DNA of 64,000 nucleotides. Origin: Microcaldota archaeon. Its GTDB lineage: Archaea; Micrarchaeota; Micrarchaeia; Micrarchaeales; CABMGC01. The stretch is from the NCBI GenBank assembly GCA_021796225.1, contig JAJYOL010000002.1, forward strand, positions 1 to 64,000, read 5' to 3'. This document shows positions 10,053 to 18,680 of the stretch, one piece after another (the stretch's first letter is position 1; each line of letters begins with the position of its first letter). A program made the position numbers and the translations under genes. The notes below the pieces were generated by a model. That model was not told where the DNA came from and did not search any database. It worked only from the letters and a program-made list of their open reading frames with translations.

Positions 10053-10658
10053 CTAGGACGTCTCATTTAATATATATTTCAATATGTCGATTGACGCGTT
10101 TCTGTCAAGAGTTGAGGTAAAGCCGACGGAAGTGACAATCAGAAGCACGTTTTTGTCTGAAGTAATCGCAGTATATTGGAATATGGGCATCTTGAAATTT
10201 GCATAATATGTCCCATAGTTGTGTATGAGGGAATTTGGCGCGGCAACGGAATATATGTTGTATGCGAAGACGTTGCCGTCTGATGTTGCGAGGTCATAAC
10301 TGTTTTCTTTAAGGTCGTTATTATAGGGGTTGCGCGATAGGTTAAGATATTCCGATGCTTCTGTATTATTTTGGAATACTGTTGCGGATATTACTATTGC
10401 TGCAGGAAGGGAATAATTACTGTCATTTCTTATGTTAACAAAAGAAAGCACCGATTCGTGAAAATCATTTCCGTAATAGTCTATAGAGAGATGCGGGTTG
10501 TAAGAAGATATCGAAAAGACGTTGGTTCCGAGCAACGCATTAACACGATTTGTGCTTATGTAATAAGGATTCGGTTTGAAATTATACGTTATGAATACTA
10601 TCGCGGCACTAATTGCTACGAAGAATAATATCTGCCATGATGCTGATTTTTTGGCCAT
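10053..10658 (-). CDS. Hypothetical TM-anchored extracytoplasmic protein
   Basis: One N-terminal TM plus a domain resembling the neighbours (NNTEASEYLNLS, FQYTAITSDKNVLLIV). Confidence 0.55.
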   Translation of the reverse strand: MAKKSASWQILFFVAISAAIVFITYNFKPNPYYISTNRVNALLGTNVFSISSYNPHLSIDYYGNDFHESVLSFVNIRNDSNYSLPAAIVISATVFQNNTEASEYLNLSRNPYNNDLKENSYDLATSDGNVFAYNIYSVAAPNSLIHNYGTYYANFKMPIFQYTAITSDKNVLLIVTSVGFTSTLDRNASIDILKYILNETS

Positions 10659-10732
10659 ATACCCACATTTTACAGTATCGCATGTGCAACAAGATGCAGA
10701 ACACTAACCCGTGTGAAACGCCCTTCAACGGA

Positions 10733-13132
10733 TTACGTCACGATGTAACCGTTGACAATGTAATTGTCAATTGGAGCTGTGTTTACGTCGTATAACAGGA
10801 ATATCCCATGCACTATTGTTATGCTGTTTATCGTAATCTGCTGGCCCGTCGCAGGATTTAGCAGAGTGTCTCCTACCTGCAGATTGCTTGCGAGCACCGT
10901 GTTATCCCCATTTACACCTGAAACAGGTTCTCCAGCGTCTACCACGAGATTTCCATTTATTATATACTCGTTGTCCGAAATCACGGGAAGCACTGCAACG
11001 ACTGTGCTTGGAACGAATTTGTTTGCCGAGAAGTTGTAGCTCATCACGCTGTCTCCTATTTGCAGATTGCTAACCTGCATCTGCGTGCCGTTTGCAAGAA
11101 GGATCATGGAGGTTCCGGTAACTGAACTGGTTACCGTTGTCTTGGTATCTATGAGATAGCCCGCGGCAACGAAATTGTTGTTCGGAGCCAGATAGAAATC
11201 ATACACGATTCCGCCGGTGTTCTTCACGGATATATTGTATATGGTTACGTTGCTGTTTGTCACAGGATCATAAAGCACGTCGCCGACCTTCGCATTGAAT
11301 GCCCTGTTCCACGCACCGTTGAGGAATATTATTTCGTCTGCATCTACTGAAAGGTTTCCGTTTATCACATAGGTGTTGTTCACCATGGTAGTTGTTACGT
11401 ATGTAACTGCTGAAGGAGCCATCTTGTTGAGTATGAAATTATAGGATTCCAGGATATAGCCGGGCTTCACGTTCTTTGCCGGTATGTAGGTGCCGTTTGC
11501 CAATAACACCATCGTGCTTCCATATACAGATCCTCCGCCACTGCTTGAAGCTGCATTCGTTGTATGAGTTGCTGCGTTAGTAGAATGAGTAGCTGCATTC
11601 GTTGTATGGGTAGCTGCATTCGTTGTATGGGTAGCTGCATTCGTTGCCGCGTTGGTTGCGGCATTGGTTGCTGCGTTCGTTGCGGCATTGGTTGCTGCGT
11701 TCGTTGCCTTGTTCGTTATACGGGTAACCGCATTGGTTGCCGCGTTTGTGATTGTAGTGGCTGCATTCGTTGCGGCGTTGGTTGCCGCGTTCGTGATTGT
11801 AGTGGCTGCATTCGTTGCGGCGTTTGTAACCGTCGTAGCGGCATTCGTTGCAGCGTTGGTTGCCGCGTTCGTGATTGTAGTGGCTGCATTCGTTGCGGCG
11901 TTTGTAGCCGCGTTTGTCACAATTGTGGCAATTGACGTGGTGGAAGACACACCAGAGCCAGAACCTTCACTCTGTTGTGATGAAGATGAATCGGTAACGG
12001 TAGCGCAGTAGTATGCACTTCCGCTTGAAATTGAGAAGGATGTTGAAGTAGTAGTAATGCCAGAGTTTGTTGCGACGACATTAGTGTCAAGTGCGCAGTT
12101 GGGAGACGATCCTGAATAGAGCGTAACGGTATAAGGCGCAGTGCCGCCGCACCATGATACGGTAACCGTAGTCAGCCCGGAGAATGAAATCGTAGGTTGG
12201 CACAGCACAGCGTATTGCTGCGTTGTATACGTACCGGTTCCCGAACCGCCGGAACCTGTCGTCGTGTATACCTGCGTGGTGTAATACTTCTGCGGCTGGT
12301 ATGTTAGCGTTATTGAGGAGGTGTGATCTGCGAATGTCGCATTTACGGTGACTACACCGGCCTTCGTGCTTGAAAGGTAGCTAACCGCTTTCCCGTTTGA
12401 ATTGGTTGTGGATGAAGAAGGAACTAGCGTGAAATTAGAGCCCGCATTTTGAGTGAAGTTTACAGTTGCGCCTGGAAGGGGATAACCGAGAAGCGTAACG
12501 GTTGCGGTTATCATCGTCTGGCCGGAATTTATTGAAGGGGTAAGGTTGTCAGCATATAGTGAGATTGAAACGGGTTCTGATGCGAGGATAGGCTGCGAAT
12601 GCGCTGCCACGGTTCCTTCAAACGTCTGTATCGGATTAGTGCTGCACGATTCGGAACCGGAAGTGCAGGTTTGGCCTGCCAGATACATCGAACCTGAAAC
12701 CACTGAACCGGCGGAATATCCCGACGGGATTGTTACGTTGCATATGATTGATCCTCCGGGCAGTACATATGAAGGATAACAGCTTCCGGTAACGTTTCCG
12801 ATGTTTGGAATGTTAAGCGTAAGTTGCGGGTTGTTCAGCGAGTATTTTTGCGAATTGGAAAGAACCATCACAACTTTTGATGCCGTGGCGGTTGAACCGA
12901 GTATGACATCGTTGCATGAAGCTCCGATGCTCATCGTACACTTCTGCGGTGCGACGAAAGACGGAGCCAGAACGAACGCATAGAGAAGGGATATTGCTAT
13001 TGCTATAATGAGAATTGCCCAGCCGTAAGTGGTAAGATATTCTATTGCTGCTTGCGCCGGTTTTCTGGAAGAATGCCTGGCTTTGTGAACATGCTTTCTT
13101 CCCGCGATATCCCTAACTTTTGCAGATGGCAT
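10733..13132 (-). CDS. Pilin-like N-terminus, Ig-like domain, (NAAT)n repeat stalk and two tandem Hint-like domains
   Basis: QAAIEYLTTYGWAILIIAIAISLLY class III-signal-like helix; bacterial Ig-like segment; NAAT repeats; two copies of [SVxG..M-LLANGT..NGNL.VDA.E..VGD.L..P....YDxx.AP..N....GY] Hint-like sequence. Confidence 0.75.
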   Translation of the reverse strand: MPSAKVRDIAGRKHVHKARHSSRKPAQAAIEYLTTYGWAILIIAIAISLLYAFVLAPSFVAPQKCTMSIGASCNDVILGSTATASKVVMVLSNSQKYSLNNPQLTLNIPNIGNVTGSCYPSYVLPGGSIICNVTIPSGYSAGSVVSGSMYLAGQTCTSGSESCSTNPIQTFEGTVAAHSQPILASEPVSISLYADNLTPSINSGQTMITATVTLLGYPLPGATVNFTQNAGSNFTLVPSSSTTNSNGKAVSYLSSTKAGVVTVNATFADHTSSITLTYQPQKYYTTQVYTTTGSGGSGTGTYTTQQYAVLCQPTISFSGLTTVTVSWCGGTAPYTVTLYSGSSPNCALDTNVVATNSGITTTSTSFSISSGSAYYCATVTDSSSSQQSEGSGSGVSSTTSIATIVTNAATNAATNAATTITNAATNAATNAATTVTNAATNAATTITNAATNAATNAATTITNAATNAVTRITNKATNAATNAATNAATNAATNAATNAATHTTNAATHTTNAATHSTNAATHTTNAASSSGGGSVYGSTMVLLANGTYIPAKNVKPGYILESYNFILNKMAPSAVTYVTTTMVNNTYVINGNLSVDADEIIFLNGAWNRAFNAKVGDVLYDPVTNSNVTIYNISVKNTGGIVYDFYLAPNNNFVAAGYLIDTKTTVTSSVTGTSMILLANGTQMQVSNLQIGDSVMSYNFSANKFVPSTVVAVLPVISDNEYIINGNLVVDAGEPVSGVNGDNTVLASNLQVGDTLLNPATGQQITINSITIVHGIFLLYDVNTAPIDNYIVNGYIVT
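11546..11935 (-). repeat. Coding tandem repeat, NAAT/NAATTIT/NAATHTT units
   Basis: Tandem GCN-AAC-GCN-NCN type codons repeated over about 390 bp within the 799-aa ORF. Confidence 0.85.
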
Positions 13133-13191
13133 GAAAATTTATTCAACTCTTAGATTTATATAGATACCGCAAACGCAGATTTAAACGATTT

Positions 13192-13848
13192 TCACACGCT
13201 TTCCAATGCGTGCAGCGTTCCGTCACTGCGGTCTACGAATGACAACGCCATAAGCATGCTCGGGGATATGTTTGCACCGACTACGCGCCAGTGATCCAAT
13301 CCTTTCGAAAGGCGGTATATCGGACGGATGGCATTGTCTTCCAAACGAAGCAGCTGTCGCAAACTGTCATCGCGCCGGTCTATTTCCGGAGCGTTGATGC
13401 ATGGAAGAGCCGTATTTTCATCCATAAGGTATAATCCGGAGCGCTGTGGAAAGTTTCTGAATATGACGGCGTTATTGTCGGGTATTATGTAAACCTTGTC
13501 CTTGTATATTTCTATTTCCGGATGGTCTATAAGTATTGCAACGGCTTGCAGATTGGTTGCTTCTGCGAGCTCCTTGCCTACTACGAGATTCCAATAGCGG
13601 AAATCCGTATCGGTACAATTGTCAGTAAAGTCGACTCCGAGCTTTAGCGTTTCACCCTTTCGCGGCGTTATGAGAAGCGTATCCGACATGTAATATTCAG
13701 GATATCGCGGCATTTTCCATTTCCCGAATTCGGATAATGCCGTATCGAATTCCTTATTCGTCGGAAGCTGCAGGCGTGCCGCAGCAAGGAGCTTTCTTGC
13801 AATCAGATATTCGCCGCGGGCTACCTTGAAATCCCTGTGTATTGGCAT
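13192..13848 (-). CDS. Hypothetical protein, paralog of the adjacent upstream gene
   Basis: Shares DTLLITPRKG / DEMIITPKPG, NFPQRSGL / NMPRQSEL, LRQLLR..AIRPIYRLS / TRQLRRS..GIRPVYRIA with 13853..14518. Confidence 0.55.
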   Translation of the reverse strand: MPIHRDFKVARGEYLIARKLLAAARLQLPTNKEFDTALSEFGKWKMPRYPEYYMSDTLLITPRKGETLKLGVDFTDNCTDTDFRYWNLVVGKELAEATNLQAVAILIDHPEIEIYKDKVYIIPDNNAVIFRNFPQRSGLYLMDENTALPCINAPEIDRRDDSLRQLLRLEDNAIRPIYRLSKGLDHWRVVGANISPSMLMALSFVDRSDGTLHALESV

Positions 13849-13852
13849 TATA

Positions 13853-14518
13853 TCACGTTTGTTTTTCAAATGTAAACTCTGCGCCGCCACTTCCGTTTAT
13901 GATGCATACTGCCTTTATCGCTCCCGGAAGGTAGTCCGCGCCTATTGTCTTTTCGAAGCGGGACTCGCCGGCTATTCTGTATACTGGACGTATTCCCCTG
14001 TGTTTTGACCTGCGCAGCTGCCGTGTTTCGTCTGTTTCCATTAAGGAAGATCCGCTTGCTGAAGGCATTCCGGTAATAATGTCGGGAATTCCCCAAAGTT
14101 CGGACTGTCTTGGCATGTTAGTAATGATATAAACCTCTTTGGGAATGACAATCACAAGATTCTCGGCTTGCTCGACTTCGAGATGCGTATTTTTAACGAG
14201 CAGTGCGACTTCGTAATTGAATGCCGGTTCGGGAATATAGGAATACGGAAGCATCCAATGCCTCTTTCCGGAATCTTCCTGCATGTCGACAAAATCCTCC
14301 CTGAGAAAAGATGTGCCTGGTTTTGGAGTTATGATCATTTCGTCAGTCCAAAAATGCACGCTTTCCCTTAATGACGATTTCATGCTTTTCAGCATTTCGT
14401 CGGCTTCCCGATTGTCGGGCATGTGTATTTTGGGATTGCCCTTTCGCAGCGCGTCGACTAGCAGTTTTGCTTCAATATACCCTACCTTAGTAATCCTGTT
14501 TGTGACAAGGCTTGCCAT
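13853..14518 (-). CDS. Hypothetical protein, paralog of the adjacent downstream gene
   Basis: Same motifs as 13192..13848. Confidence 0.55.
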   Translation of the reverse strand: MASLVTNRITKVGYIEAKLLVDALRKGNPKIHMPDNREADEMLKSMKSSLRESVHFWTDEMIITPKPGTSFLREDFVDMQEDSGKRHWMLPYSYIPEPAFNYEVALLVKNTHLEVEQAENLVIVIPKEVYIITNMPRQSELWGIPDIITGMPSASGSSLMETDETRQLRRSKHRGIRPVYRIAGESRFEKTIGADYLPGAIKAVCIINGSGGAEFTFEKQT

Positions 14519-14604
14519 GGCGCATACCTGTAGAAAGAAAGGCCGTATAACTATACATATGCCATTTCGCTGTTAATAAATATTCACTAAGCGGGCTTTT
14601 GCTG

Positions 14605-16044
14605 CTATTTAAGCTTGCGATAGCTCTCTACGGAAGCATTTTGCGTGAGCCTCACGAAGCGGGCATTTTCCCTTAATTCTTCTATCGTATGCGCACCGCA
14701 GTAACTCATTCCAGAACGCAGTCCACCCGCAAGCTGCGTTACCACTTCGGAAATTCTGCCGCGATACGGCATTGTGGACTCTACGCCTTCGGGAACTATC
14801 CCCATGGCATCTGACAGATTTATCTTTGACTTGTCGAGCTTCTTTCGCGATATGTTTGCGCCAAAGGATGCCATGCCCCGGTATGTTTTGTACTTCACTC
14901 CGTCGCGCACTGTAAAATATCCAGGGCTTTCGTCCGTGCCTGCGAACATGCTTCCGATCATGACCGCTGCGGAGCCCGCCGCCATTGCCTTAGTTATGTC
15001 GCCGGAAGTGCGTATGCCTCCGTCAGCTATTATGCTGGTTCCGAATGTTGCAGCTGCTTCTGCGCATTCCGCAACCGCGGTGAATTGGGGCACACCTGCA
15101 CCTGCCACCGTGCGTGTCAGGCATGCGAGCCCCGGACCTATCCCTACTTTCAAAACGTCGGCGCCAGCGGCGAAAAGATCATCGACGCCTGCACGTGTCG
15201 CAACATTGCCGGCTACAAGCGGCATCGAAGGAAGTTCTTTCTTTACGGCTTTTATTGCGGATATGACGCTGCTGGTATGTCCGTGCGCCACGTCCAGAAC
15301 GAGTACGTCGGCACCCGATTCGGAAAGAGCAACGGCCCTGTCGGTAAAATCGCCTTTGGTCCCTATCGCGGCGCCTACCAGGAGCCTCCCGAGATTATCC
15401 TTTGCAGATTTTACGGAACCGCGTAGCCTGTTGTGCACGTCCTTAGATGTTATGAGGCCGTGGATCTTATTTTTACTGTCTACAAGCGGAAGCTTCTCGA
15501 GCCTGTGCTTGTCCAATAAGTGCAACGCTTCGTCAAGGGATATCTTTGGGGAGCCGACTATGAGTTTGGAGCGCGGAGTCATTGCCGATGAAACTGGTTT
15601 GCTGCCGTCAGTTACAAATCTTATGTCCCTGCCAGAAAGTATGCCAAGCAGTTTGTTGCCTTTGTCTGCGACAAGAAGCCCGCTTACGCCCATTTCGCGC
15701 ATTATTTCCCTTGCAGTGCTTATCGAATCAGATTTCTTTACGGAATATGGGTTCTCTATGACGAATGCTTCGGCCCTTTTGACCTTCCTGACCTCCGCCG
15801 CCTCGTCCTCTATGCGCATGAATCTGTGAATTATACCCATACCTCCTTCGCGTGCCATGGCTATTGCCATTGGCGATTCTGTTACGGTGTCCATATTGGC
15901 GGAAATCAAAGGAACATTAAGTGCTATCCCTTTCGTCAACACTGACTTCGTAGAAACTGCCGCACGCGATTCAACCGACGATTTTCTTGGAACAAGAAGT
16001 ACGTCGTCATAACTCAGGCCGAGAGTGATTTCCTCCGCATTCAT
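14605..16044 (-). CDS. guaB: Inosine-5'-monophosphate dehydrogenase (with CBS domains)
   Basis: LSYDDVLLVPRKS, VKVGIGPGLACLTRTVAGAGVPQ, IIADGGIRTSGDI, and a CBS pair in the middle. Confidence 0.95.
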   Translation of the reverse strand: MNAEEITLGLSYDDVLLVPRKSSVESRAAVSTKSVLTKGIALNVPLISANMDTVTESPMAIAMAREGGMGIIHRFMRIEDEAAEVRKVKRAEAFVIENPYSVKKSDSISTAREIMREMGVSGLLVADKGNKLLGILSGRDIRFVTDGSKPVSSAMTPRSKLIVGSPKISLDEALHLLDKHRLEKLPLVDSKNKIHGLITSKDVHNRLRGSVKSAKDNLGRLLVGAAIGTKGDFTDRAVALSESGADVLVLDVAHGHTSSVISAIKAVKKELPSMPLVAGNVATRAGVDDLFAAGADVLKVGIGPGLACLTRTVAGAGVPQFTAVAECAEAAATFGTSIIADGGIRTSGDITKAMAAGSAAVMIGSMFAGTDESPGYFTVRDGVKYKTYRGMASFGANISRKKLDKSKINLSDAMGIVPEGVESTMPYRGRISEVVTQLAGGLRSGMSYCGAHTIEELRENARFVRLTQNASVESYRKLK

Positions 16045-16098
16045 GCTTATCCCCAGTTAACCAATTATCAGCGAAGTTTAAAGAATGTACCGCAGCGG

Positions 16099-17571
16099 TC
16101 ACTGCACCCTGTTGAAAAGATGCTCTCCCTTGGTTATTTTGCCGTTGAAATCGGTAAACCTGCAATCTTTCAGCGTTCCGGCATGGACTCCGAGCTGTGA
16201 ATTTATCTTTACAGCTGTTTCCGGCATGAATGGCGATATGAGTATCGATATTATGCGTGCGGCTTCGATAAGGTTGTAAAGAACATTGCCAAGCTCCTTG
16301 CCAGACAGGTCCCATGGGGATTTATCGTTGACATATTTGTTTGCGGATTTCAAAAAGAGCCATATTTCTTCAAGTGCAACTGACAGTTCCTGATTATCAA
16401 TAAGTGCATTTATCCGTTCCGCATTCAAATGAACATTTAATTCAGGAGTTCCTTCTATCTTTCCGTCGAACCTTGATGCGAGCGTGACGACCCTTGATAT
16501 GAAATTGCCTAAATCCGAGGCGAGCTCCCCGTTTATCCTTGCTATTAGCGCCTTTTCAGAAAAGTCGCCGTCTTCTCCAAGCGGCTTTTCCCTCATCAGG
16601 AAATAACGGAAGGCATCGGCGCCGTATTTATCTGCCATTTCTACCGGATCTACGACGTTACCAACGGACTTCGACATTTTCTTTCCGTCTACGGTCCACC
16701 ATCCGTGCGCAAACACCTTCTTCGGCGGTTCGATTCCTGCAGAAAAGAGCATTGCCGGCCATATTACGGTATGAAACCAGTTTATTTCCTTTCCGACAAG
16801 ATGAACGCTTGCCGGCCAATACGCCCTTGCATCGTTGTTCGAATCGGATTTCCCCGAAGGCCACCCTATCCCTGAAAGGTAGCTTATGAGTGCATCTACC
16901 CACACGTATATCGTATGCTCCTTGTTTGACGGAAATGGTATTGCCCACTTTACTGCGGTGCGCGTTATTGAAAGATCCTTCAAACCGTCTTTCACCCTGT
17001 TCTTTATTTCGTCGGCGCGGAATGAAGGCGAAAGAAACTCAGGATTTTTGTCATAATACTGCAGCAGTTTTTCCTGATACTTGCTTAATTTGAAAAAATA
17101 ACTTTCTTCGCGTATCTTCTTCACCTCCCTGCCGCATGAAGGACATTTCCCGTTCACAAGCTGCAGTTCCGTGAAAAAAGTTTCGTCAGGAGTGCAATAC
17201 CATCCTTCGTAATCGCCTTTGTAAATATCGCCGTTCTTTTCCATGCGTGAGACAAATTCGGCGACAGCGGCTTCATGCGTCGCGCTTGAAGTGCGCTGAA
17301 ACGCATCGTATGATATATTGATTTTCTTCCACACGTCCTTGTATACCACCGCGAGCTCGTCCACGAATTCCTGCGGTGTTTTCCCCTTTGCATCCGCCGC
17401 CTTCTGATTCTTCTCCCCGTGCTCATCGGTTCCAGTGAGAAAGAATACGTCGTCTCCGGAAAGCCTGTGCCACCTTGCAAGTATGTCCGCAGCTACAGTA
17501 GTGAACGCATGCCCTATGTGAGGCTTGTCGTTTACGTAGTATATCGGGGTTGTCACGTAAAATTTTCCCAT
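16099..17571 (-). CDS. metG: Methionyl-tRNA synthetase
   Basis: YVTTPIYYVNDKPHIGHAFTT, CPSCG zinc knuckle, KKMSKSVGNVVDP. Confidence 0.95.
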   Translation of the reverse strand: MGKFYVTTPIYYVNDKPHIGHAFTTVAADILARWHRLSGDDVFFLTGTDEHGEKNQKAADAKGKTPQEFVDELAVVYKDVWKKINISYDAFQRTSSATHEAAVAEFVSRMEKNGDIYKGDYEGWYCTPDETFFTELQLVNGKCPSCGREVKKIREESYFFKLSKYQEKLLQYYDKNPEFLSPSFRADEIKNRVKDGLKDLSITRTAVKWAIPFPSNKEHTIYVWVDALISYLSGIGWPSGKSDSNNDARAYWPASVHLVGKEINWFHTVIWPAMLFSAGIEPPKKVFAHGWWTVDGKKMSKSVGNVVDPVEMADKYGADAFRYFLMREKPLGEDGDFSEKALIARINGELASDLGNFISRVVTLASRFDGKIEGTPELNVHLNAERINALIDNQELSVALEEIWLFLKSANKYVNDKSPWDLSGKELGNVLYNLIEAARIISILISPFMPETAVKINSQLGVHAGTLKDCRFTDFNGKITKGEHLFNRVQ

Positions 17572-17637
17572 CTGAATAACCTAGATAATATATACATGGA
17601 AAGACTTTATTGGTTGCGGTACGTTGGAAATAAATCG

Positions 17638-18630
17638 TCATGGTGAAGTATATCCTCCCTGCCACGTCCCGCTGTAAGAAACGTAAATCGGCTCGCCGTT
17701 GTTATTGTTTCCGCTGTAGTCGTTTGCATTTCCGTTGAGCGGCCACCAGCCCACAAGATGCTGCAAATCTACTGGAGCACCTCCTATCCCTTCATTGTAC
17801 AAATAGTCGGCCGCAGTGCTTCCTACCGATATGTTGTATATTTGCACGTTTGCAATCGCGCCAGGAAATTCCGTGGCCCCGTTTCCCCCGCCTATAATCA
17901 GATTATTCGTGACGCCGCTAATCACATTGGCAGGATTTCCATTCGATGTGTAACGCTTGCCATCAATGTACACGGTTACGTTTCCCGATGTGCCGTTATA
18001 CGTCCCTATGTAATTGACCCACGTGCCCGTAGGATTCTCAACATTGGGATTTTCATAATATCGCGTTCCGGTAGATGAAACTACTTCAAATCCGACATGC
18101 GGCTGATTCACTTCGATTATCATATCGTATGCTCCGGAAACACAGCATGCAGCGAAGCCAATTATACCGCGGTATGGGGCAGGTAATGAAGACGGAAGAT
18201 ATATCCATGCGCTTACGGTTACCGCATTTGGATTTGAAAAGAATAGGCGATTGTATGGTACGGTAAGCATGCTGTTTGCCATGAATTCCCCCACGTATTC
18301 CGGCAGTTCGTCACTGCATACACCTTCAAGATTTATGTTGTAAGAAGTTGCAGGACCGTTGGGCCGAAACACCTGACAGCTTCCGGGCTGTGCCTTAGGT
18401 GCAAAATTCGAAGGACTGAATATCCCAAGTGAATAGAGAACTCCAAGGACAACAGCAATGACGAGTATGGCCCAACCATACGTCATGAGATATTCCATTG
18501 CGCTCTGGAGTTTTGGATGAACCCTTTTCCCAAAAGGTTTCCGGTGTTTCATTGCAGAATGCAGTTTTGGCTCCGAACGTACACTTGCAGGAAATTTTTT
18601 GTATTGAGGTTTGTTGCGTTCGGACATCAA
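17638..18630 (-). CDS. Pilin-like N-terminus plus LamG/concanavalin-like surface protein
   Basis: LQSAMEYLMTYGWAILVIAVVLGVLYSLG; WVNYIGTYNGTSGNVTVYIDG LamG-like strands; conserved C-terminus LVGWWPLNGNANDYSGNNNNG. Confidence 0.75.
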   Translation of the reverse strand: MMSERNKPQYKKFPASVRSEPKLHSAMKHRKPFGKRVHPKLQSAMEYLMTYGWAILVIAVVLGVLYSLGIFSPSNFAPKAQPGSCQVFRPNGPATSYNINLEGVCSDELPEYVGEFMANSMLTVPYNRLFFSNPNAVTVSAWIYLPSSLPAPYRGIIGFAACCVSGAYDMIIEVNQPHVGFEVVSSTGTRYYENPNVENPTGTWVNYIGTYNGTSGNVTVYIDGKRYTSNGNPANVISGVTNNLIIGGGNGATEFPGAIANVQIYNISVGSTAADYLYNEGIGGAPVDLQHLVGWWPLNGNANDYSGNNNNGEPIYVSYSGTWQGGYTSP

Positions 18631-18680
18631 TTCATATTCTACTACGCAGTATTAAAAATAACTGCACATGTTCTGGCGTT

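Noticed and set aside
11550-11935. CRISPR-like tandem repeat
   Set aside because: Short degenerate repeats with no unique spacers, in frame inside a protein-coding gene
11652-12011. Plus-strand ORF of VAAFVAA repeats resembling a hydrophobic peptide
   Set aside because: Complement of the NAAT-encoding repeat; a by-product of codon composition
14774-15829. 351-aa plus-strand ORF
   Set aside because: Antisense shadow of IMP dehydrogenase
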